This document shows positions 59,501 to 64,000 of a stretch of DNA of 64,000 bases, one piece after another (the first letter of the stretch is position 1; the number at the start of each line of letters is the position of its first letter). A program made the position numbers and the translations under genes. Source of the stretch: Pseudarthrobacter sp. GA104 (GTDB taxonomy: Bacteria > Actinomycetota > Actinomycetes > Actinomycetales > Micrococcaceae). The DNA lies in assembly GCF_009741265.1 (NCBI RefSeq), contig NZ_WOWL01000001.1:3100001-3164000 (forward strand). Direction: 5' to 3'. The notes under the pieces were generated by a model, which had not been told where the DNA came from, did no database searches, and worked only from the letters and a program-made list of their open reading frames with translations.

Positions 59501-59837
59501 CCGTTCTTAGAAGTCGGCATCCGACGTCCGTGCAAACACCGGTTTCATGGAGGCCCGGCGTCGAGCGATGCAGGAAAACTGTGTGCGGGCTGGGAGCAGT
59601 CGGCGGCGCCCAAACGCCGACGTGAGGAGACCTTAGGCTGTCATTAGGCCCGGTAGGGCGTGGCCAGTATATGTGCGCGGTGTAGGCCGGGCGGGACATT
59701 TCGTAGACATTACAGACCGTGGCCGAGCACCTTTCGCAGGAGGTGATGGGGTGCTGGCTTCGGGAGCCGACGCTGTTCGCTACTACCCGGGAGTAGGTTA
59801 CCTTTGACAGCAACTGTTTATGGGTATGGGAGGATAC
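59501..59837. other. 337-bp gap upstream of the GGDEF-EAL gene
   Basis: No supported gene. It is the divergent promoter region of the secreted protein and the cyclic-di-GMP enzyme. A near-palindrome CTACTACCCGGGAGTAG lies about 45 bases before the start of the latter. Nothing else stands out. Confidence 0.45.
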
Positions 59838-61931
59838 GTGGACGGTCATGCAGCGGCTGTTCGCCCGGATATTTCGGCTCAGAGGATCTTTGAGCTGGCC
59901 AGGTGCGCAATTCTTGTTCTGGAACGCAAAAGCGGTGTCATTATCTCGGCCAATCCTTTCGCGGGGGCGTTGTTCGGGCGTAGTTCCGGAAGCCTTGAGG
60001 GAATACCCATAACGTCGTTGCTTCCGGAGTGGCACACCCGGATAACGGCTGATGTGTGCCCGGCGGCTGGTCCCGCCGGGGACGCCGGAGTATTCCATAC
60101 GCGGGGACAGTGGGTAGGGGGCCACAGCTTTTCTGTGGAAGTCGGTTTTGCCGGGACGGGGCAGGAACCCTGTGTTGTTTTGACCATCCGCGAACTGCGG
60201 GAGAACGAGGGCGGAACGGCCGACCTGCAGAACCTGGTTTCCCTTCTAAATGCGACGTTGGAGTCCACCGCTGACGGGTTGCTGGTGGTCGGGCTGGATG
60301 GCCGCATTACCGGCATCAACGCCAATTTCGCTTCCATGTGGAGGATCCCGCGCACCATTCTGGCTACCCATGACGACCAGGCAGTCATCGGCCTGGTCGT
60401 TGACCAACTGCAGGAGCCGGAGGCGTTCCTGGCAAAGGTGCGTGAGCTGTACGACCGCCCGCAGGCCGAAAGTCTGGACATCCTGGAGTTCAAAGACGGC
60501 AGGGTGTTCGAGCGGTTTTCGCGTCCGCAGATGATCGCGGACCGGATCGTCGGGCGCGTTTGGAGTTTCCGGGACATCACTGCCCGGCGCCAGGCCGAAA
60601 TCAAAGCCGACCGGGCCCTTGAAGATCTTGCCAGCAGGGCCGATGAACTGCGGAAGCTAGCGTTCACGGATGCCCTGACAGGACTCGGCAACCGGGCACT
60701 CTTCAACGACGAGCTGAGGAAGGCCGCTGCGGCAGGCGCCCAGGAATTATCCCTGCTGCTGCTGGACCTGGACGACTTCAAGGAAATCAATGATGTCCAC
60801 GGTCACCAGTGCGGGGACGGGATGCTCATCGAGCTGGCACGGCGCATCCGCGGCGTGGTTCGCAGGGAGGACATTGTTGCCAGGATTGGCGGAGATGAGT
60901 TCGTGGTGCTCCTCCCTGGCGGGAGTGACGCGGAAGCGGTCGCGGGCAGGCTCGTTGACCTGGCCCAGCGTCCCATTGACGTGGGCGGGGTCCAACTTGC
61001 CGTCAGCCTGAGCGTCGGAATTGCGGGATGTGGTTCAAATTGTTCCGATCAGGACGGTGGAGTGGACCTTCTGAGGCGAGCGGATATCGCTATGTATGCT
61101 GCAAAGTCTGCAGGCAAGAACCGTTTCGTCCGCTTCGACCCCGGGATGATGAGCAAACTCGTCGAACGCGCGGCCCTGCAGGACAATCTCCGGAAGGCAA
61201 TTGCCGGCGACGCGATCGTGCCCTTCTACCAAATTGTGGTGGCGCGGACCGGGGAGGTCTGCCAAGTGGAGGCGCTGGCCCGCTGGCAGCATGAGGGTGG
61301 GATACGGCTGCCGTCTGACTTCATACCCCATGCAGAAGCGACCGGCCTGATCCGGGACCTGGGGACCATGATGCTGACCAAGGTGTCCGCGGACATGGCC
61401 GCCTGGCTTGGCGCTGACGCCGAGCGCAGCATCGCCGTCAACGTCTCCGGGCTGGAGCTCCGCGATGTGGACTACGCGGAATCGGTGTTGGAAATTCTGC
61501 GGACCGCCGGGATCAACCCCGGGCAACTTGTCCTTGAGGTCACGGAGAGCGTCTTCCTGGAAGAGGAGTGCGGGGTCATTGCCCAGTTGGCGGAACTGCG
61601 CCGGCATGGCGTGAGGATTGCCGTTGACGATTTCGGCACCGGTTACTCATCTTTCGGACGCCTGCAGGAATTGCCCGTGGACGCGGTCAAACTCGATAAA
61701 TCGTTTACGCACCGCATTGCCGGGCCGGACGCGCACTCACCAATCATCATCTCGATGGTGGACATGGCCCACAACCTCGGCATGACGGTAACCGCCGAAG
61801 GAATTGAAACCCGGGAGCAGGCTGATTACCTGAACAGCATCGGCTGCGACCACCAGCAGGGGTATCTCTACGGCCGGCCCCAGCCGGCCGGCAACCTCCC
61901 CGCGGCCACCCTGGACACGTTGGAACCCTAG
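59838..61931 (+). CDS. PAS-GGDEF-EAL cyclic-di-GMP signalling protein
   Basis: A 697-residue protein with no membrane helix, so cytoplasmic. GTG 59838 is preferred because GGGAGG lies 4 bases upstream; ATG 59820 is the alternative. Two PAS-like segments (IFELARCAILVLERKSGVII and LLNATLESTADGLLVVGLDG) precede the GGDEF domain, with intact GGDEF at 351-355 (VARIGGDEFVVLL). The EAL domain starts with EALARW at 478 and keeps LEVTES, DDFGTGYSS, LDKSFTH and AEGIET, so both cyclase and phosphodiesterase residues look intact. Net activity cannot be predicted. Control is unknown. Confidence 0.92.
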   Translation: MDGHAAAVRPDISAQRIFELARCAILVLERKSGVIISANPFAGALFGRSSGSLEGIPITSLLPEWHTRITADVCPAAGPAGDAGVFHTRGQWVGGHSFSVEVGFAGTGQEPCVVLTIRELRENEGGTADLQNLVSLLNATLESTADGLLVVGLDGRITGINANFASMWRIPRTILATHDDQAVIGLVVDQLQEPEAFLAKVRELYDRPQAESLDILEFKDGRVFERFSRPQMIADRIVGRVWSFRDITARRQAEIKADRALEDLASRADELRKLAFTDALTGLGNRALFNDELRKAAAAGAQELSLLLLDLDDFKEINDVHGHQCGDGMLIELARRIRGVVRREDIVARIGGDEFVVLLPGGSDAEAVAGRLVDLAQRPIDVGGVQLAVSLSVGIAGCGSNCSDQDGGVDLLRRADIAMYAAKSAGKNRFVRFDPGMMSKLVERAALQDNLRKAIAGDAIVPFYQIVVARTGEVCQVEALARWQHEGGIRLPSDFIPHAEATGLIRDLGTMMLTKVSADMAAWLGADAERSIAVNVSGLELRDVDYAESVLEILRTAGINPGQLVLEVTESVFLEEECGVIAQLAELRRHGVRIAVDDFGTGYSSFGRLQELPVDAVKLDKSFTHRIAGPDAHSPIIISMVDMAHNLGMTVTAEGIETREQADYLNSIGCDHQQGYLYGRPQPAGNLPAATLDTLEP

Positions 61932-62012
61932 TCCCCGATCCACGCGAAGCTGCCGGCGCACCGCATGCCCGGCGCTTGACGGGGTCCGGCGCTCCCGCAT
62001 ATCCTGAACGAA

Positions 62013-62035
62013 CGGTCGGTAAATAATTCCGACCG
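62013..62035. promoter_or_regulatory. TetR-type operator (PaaR-like) before paaA
   Basis: CGGTCGG and CCGACCG are inverted around TAAATAATT, 30 bases upstream of the paaA start, and a preceding GAACGAACGG extends the left side. TetR-family PaaR repressors control paa genes in many bacteria and release with phenylacetyl-CoA. No paaR gene is visible in the window. Confidence 0.55.
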
Positions 62036-62064
62036 CCCCCGAAGGTCTTTGCATAGGAGCAACC

Positions 62065-63081
62065 ATGGCAGCGCAGAACTTGCAGTCAGTGCCGGCTGAG
62101 CGAACGGCTGGAACCAGCGAAACGGCAGACGCGGCGGGCCAGGCCAACTTCGACCGCGTTATCGCCGAGGACTCGCGCATCGAGCCCCGGGACTGGATGC
62201 CTGCGGCCTACCGCAAGACCCTGCTGCGCCAGATCTCCCAGCACGCCCACTCCGAGATCATCGGCATGCAGCCGGAGGCCAACTGGATTTCCCGCGCCCC
62301 CAGCCTGAAGCGCAAGGCCATCCTCATGGCCAAGGTCCAGGACGAGGCCGGCCACGGGCTGTACCTCTACTCCGCCGCCGAGACCCTGGGCCAGAACCGG
62401 GACGAGATGACGGACGCGCTGATCGCCGGCAAGGCCCGCTACTCGAGCATCTTCAACTACCCCGCGCTGACCTGGGCGGACATGGGCGCCATCGGCTGGC
62501 TGGTGGACGGCGCTGCCATCTGCAACCAGGTCCCGCTGTGCCGCGCCTCCTACGGCCCCTACGGCCGCGCCATGGTGCGCATCTGCAAGGAAGAGTCCTT
62601 CCACCAGCGCCAGGGCTTCGAGATCCTGCTGGAACTCTCCAACGGCACCCCCGCGCAGAAGCAGATGGCCCAGGACGCCGTGAACCGCTGGTACGCCCCG
62701 GCCCTGATGATGTTCGGCCCGCCGGATGACGATTCGCCCAACTCCAAGCAGTCCATGGCCTGGAACATCAAGCGCTTCAGCAACGACGAACTCCGCAGCC
62801 GCTTCGTGGGCATGATGGTGGAGCAGGTCAGGGTCCTGGGCCTCACCCTCCCGGATGACCAGATCCGCTACAACGAGGACACGAAGAAGTGGGAGCACGG
62901 CCCGCTGGACTGGCACGAGTTCCACGAAGTGCTCGCCGGCCGCGGCCCCTGCAACTCCCAGCGGCTTGAGCGCCGCAGGCAGGCGCACGACGACGGCGCG
63001 TGGGTCCGCGAGGCAGCGGCCGCCTATGCAGCAAAACAGGCAGCAAAGCAGTCAATGACGACGAAGGAATACGCAGCATGA
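62065..63081 (+). CDS. paaA: 1,2-phenylacetyl-CoA epoxidase subunit PaaA
   Basis: A 338-residue catalytic subunit of the phenylacetyl-CoA epoxygenase PaaABCE, which uses oxygen and a diiron centre to epoxidise the ring. TAGGAG precedes ATG 62065. [20 protein letters not shown] and [20 protein letters not shown] (first diiron ExxH), then [20 protein letters not shown] (second ExxH) are the ferritin-like signature helices. The C-terminus overlaps paaB by 4 bases (ATGA). It is the first gene of an operon continuing beyond the right edge. Confidence 0.97.
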   Translation: MAAQNLQSVPAERTAGTSETADAAGQANFDRVIAEDSRIEPRDWMPAAYRKTLLRQISQHAHSEIIGMQPEANWISRAPSLKRKAILMAKVQDEAGHGLYLYSAAETLGQNRDEMTDALIAGKARYSSIFNYPALTWADMGAIGWLVDGAAICNQVPLCRASYGPYGRAMVRICKEESFHQRQGFEILLELSNGTPAQKQMAQDAVNRWYAPALMMFGPPDDDSPNSKQSMAWNIKRFSNDELRSRFVGMMVEQVRVLGLTLPDDQIRYNEDTKKWEHGPLDWHEFHEVLAGRGPCNSQRLERRRQAHDDGAWVREAAAAYAAKQAAKQSMTTKEYAA

Positions 63082-63458
63082 CCCCCCACGGCAACCCCGA
63101 AGCCCCCGCCAGCTCGGCAACGGAAATCAACCGCGACGCCCCGAAGGCATCCCCGGCTCCGCAGGAGCACCACGACCGCTCCGCCTGGGGCCTCTGGGAG
63201 GTCTTCGTCCGGTCCAGCCGCGGCCTGAGCCACGTCCACGCCGGCTCCCTGCACGCACCGGATGCCGCCATGGCCCTGCGCAATGCCCGGGACCTCTACA
63301 CCCGCCGCAACGAGGGCGTGTCCATCTGGGTTGTCCCCGCGGATGCCATCGCCGCCAGCGATCCGGACGCCAAGGGCTCGTTCTTCGAATCGCCCCAGGG
63401 CAAGGACTACCGCCACGCCACGTACTACACCAAGAGCGAAGGGGTGAAGCACCTGTGA
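63078..63458 (+). CDS. paaB: 1,2-phenylacetyl-CoA epoxidase subunit PaaB
   Basis: A 126-residue structural subunit that bridges PaaAC heterodimers. ATG 63078 overlaps the paaA stop. The family core is [40 protein letters not shown] and [20 protein letters not shown], ending [19 protein letters not shown] 35-residue N-terminal extension (Ala/Pro/Asn-rich) precedes it. It is translationally coupled on both sides. Confidence 0.95.
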   Translation: MTPHGNPEAPASSATEINRDAPKASPAPQEHHDRSAWGLWEVFVRSSRGLSHVHAGSLHAPDAAMALRNARDLYTRRNEGVSIWVVPADAIAASDPDAKGSFFESPQGKDYRHATYYTKSEGVKHL

Positions 63459-64000
63459 GCGGCCACGGCGACATCTCCACCGGCGTGGCCGGCGACAGCA
63501 ACGCCTCCGCCACCCGCATCACCCCAGGCAACGCGCTCCGCCCGGAGGATATCGCGCTCGAGGTCCGCACCGGCCTGGCCAAGCCGTCCGAAGACACCGC
63601 CGAGTACGCGCTGCGCCTGGGCGACGACGCCCTGATCCTGGCCCAGCGCCTGGGCCACTGGATTTCCCGCGCACCCGAGCTGGAGGAGGACATCGCCCTG
63701 GGCAACATCGCCCTGGACCAGCTGGGCCACGCCCGCTCCTTCCTCAGCTACGCCGGCGGCGCCCTCACAAAAGAGGACGGAACGCCCAAGTCCGAGGATG
63801 ACCTCGCCTACTTCCGCCGCGAGCACGAGTTCCGCAGCGTCCAGCTGTTCGAGCAGCCCAACGGCGACTTCGCGGCCACGATTGCCCGCCAGTTCGTGGT
63901 GAGCTACTACCAGTTCCTCCTCTACGGCAAGCTGACCGAATCAAAGGACGCCACCCTGGCCGCCATCGCCGCGAAGGCCGTGAAGGAAGTGGACTACCAC
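63455..64000 (+). CDS. paaC: 1,2-phenylacetyl-CoA epoxidase subunit PaaC, partial (3' end outside window)
   Basis: GTG 63455 overlaps the paaB stop (GTGA). The visible 182 residues show LRLGDDALILAQRLGHWISR, APELEEDIALGNIALDQLGH and YFRREHEFRSVQLFEQPNGD, the ferritin-like helices of PaaC, the structural subunit without a functional diiron site. The right edge cuts the gene; paaD and paaE are expected further on. Confidence 0.95.
   Translation, partial: MSGHGDISTGVAGDSNASATRITPGNALRPEDIALEVRTGLAKPSEDTAEYALRLGDDALILAQRLGHWISRAPELEEDIALGNIALDQLGHARSFLSYAGGALTKEDGTPKSEDDLAYFRREHEFRSVQLFEQPNGDFAATIARQFVVSYYQFLLYGKLTESKDATLAAIAAKAVKEVDYH

Overview
The window is high-GC actinobacterial DNA. Gene content and style (lactate permease pairs, DUF6153, DUF2945, ANTAR regulators, a paa cluster, DtxR/IdeR-type iron boxes, GTG/TTG starts with GGAGG sites) suggest a soil Micrococcaceae such as Arthrobacter or Pseudarthrobacter. 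That placement is inference; there is no rRNA here. I see no tRNA, rRNA, CRISPR array, transposase or phage gene.

Layout. 1-6.9 kb (mostly minus): a partial SQR-type flavoprotein with a DUF2945 gene; a PqqD-like/site-2-protease-like membrane zinc protease directly after an internally duplicated repeat protein; and an adenylation-carrier-acyltransferase protein behind an iron box. 6.9-20.6 kb: an SRPBCC gene bracketed by 62-bp palindromes, a prolyl oligopeptidase, an ATGA-coupled hypothetical/FAD monooxygenase pair, Hsp20, NAD(P)HX dehydratase, histidine phosphatase, a PhoD phosphatase whose Tat signal looks frameshifted, an LCP protein, a low-Mr tyrosine phosphatase and a second FAD monooxygenase. 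20.7-25.6 kb: a copper island (DUF305, DUF6153, CopB, CopZ) with a CsoR-like operator inside the copZ promoter spacer, and a divergent PAS-ANTAR regulator. 25.6-33.9 kb: lipoprotein, class F sortase with a likely CHRD-domain substrate, NhaA, small stress proteins, an amino-acid permease and a GAF-ANTAR regulator. 34-44.2 kb: an MFS exporter with a metal-site ArsR sensor, CsbD, DUF3040, a decayed DUF421 gene, DUF2254, a Cys-rich copper-binding protein group, MerR/SulP, a truncated SDR, YCII, cupin and FMN-reductase genes.

44.5-55.9 kb is a two-carbon/three-carbon acid utilisation block: malate synthase AceB, two paralogous lactate permeases, a GlcD-like FAD oxidase, two FCD-type GntR regulators and an FAD/Fe-S D-lactate dehydrogenase-type fusion. 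Palindromic operators lie in both divergent promoters, so uptake, oxidation to pyruvate or glyoxylate, and entry through malate appear co-regulated.

55.9-59.5 kb holds a gene-free, repeat-rich kilobase with a possible structured RNA, an iron-boxed P19-like lipoprotein/membrane pair, a 72-bp paaA-like fragment and a secreted protein. 59.8-64 kb has a PAS-GGDEF-EAL protein and the start of the phenylacetyl-CoA epoxidase operon paaABC behind a TetR-type palindrome.

The most unusual non-coding signal is a dispersed repeat: motifs related to CTCTCTCACTT recur at exactly 32-bp spacing at several intergenic sites (19.27, 20.60, 55.90, 55.98 and 58.34 kb). All identity counts and positions were done by eye.
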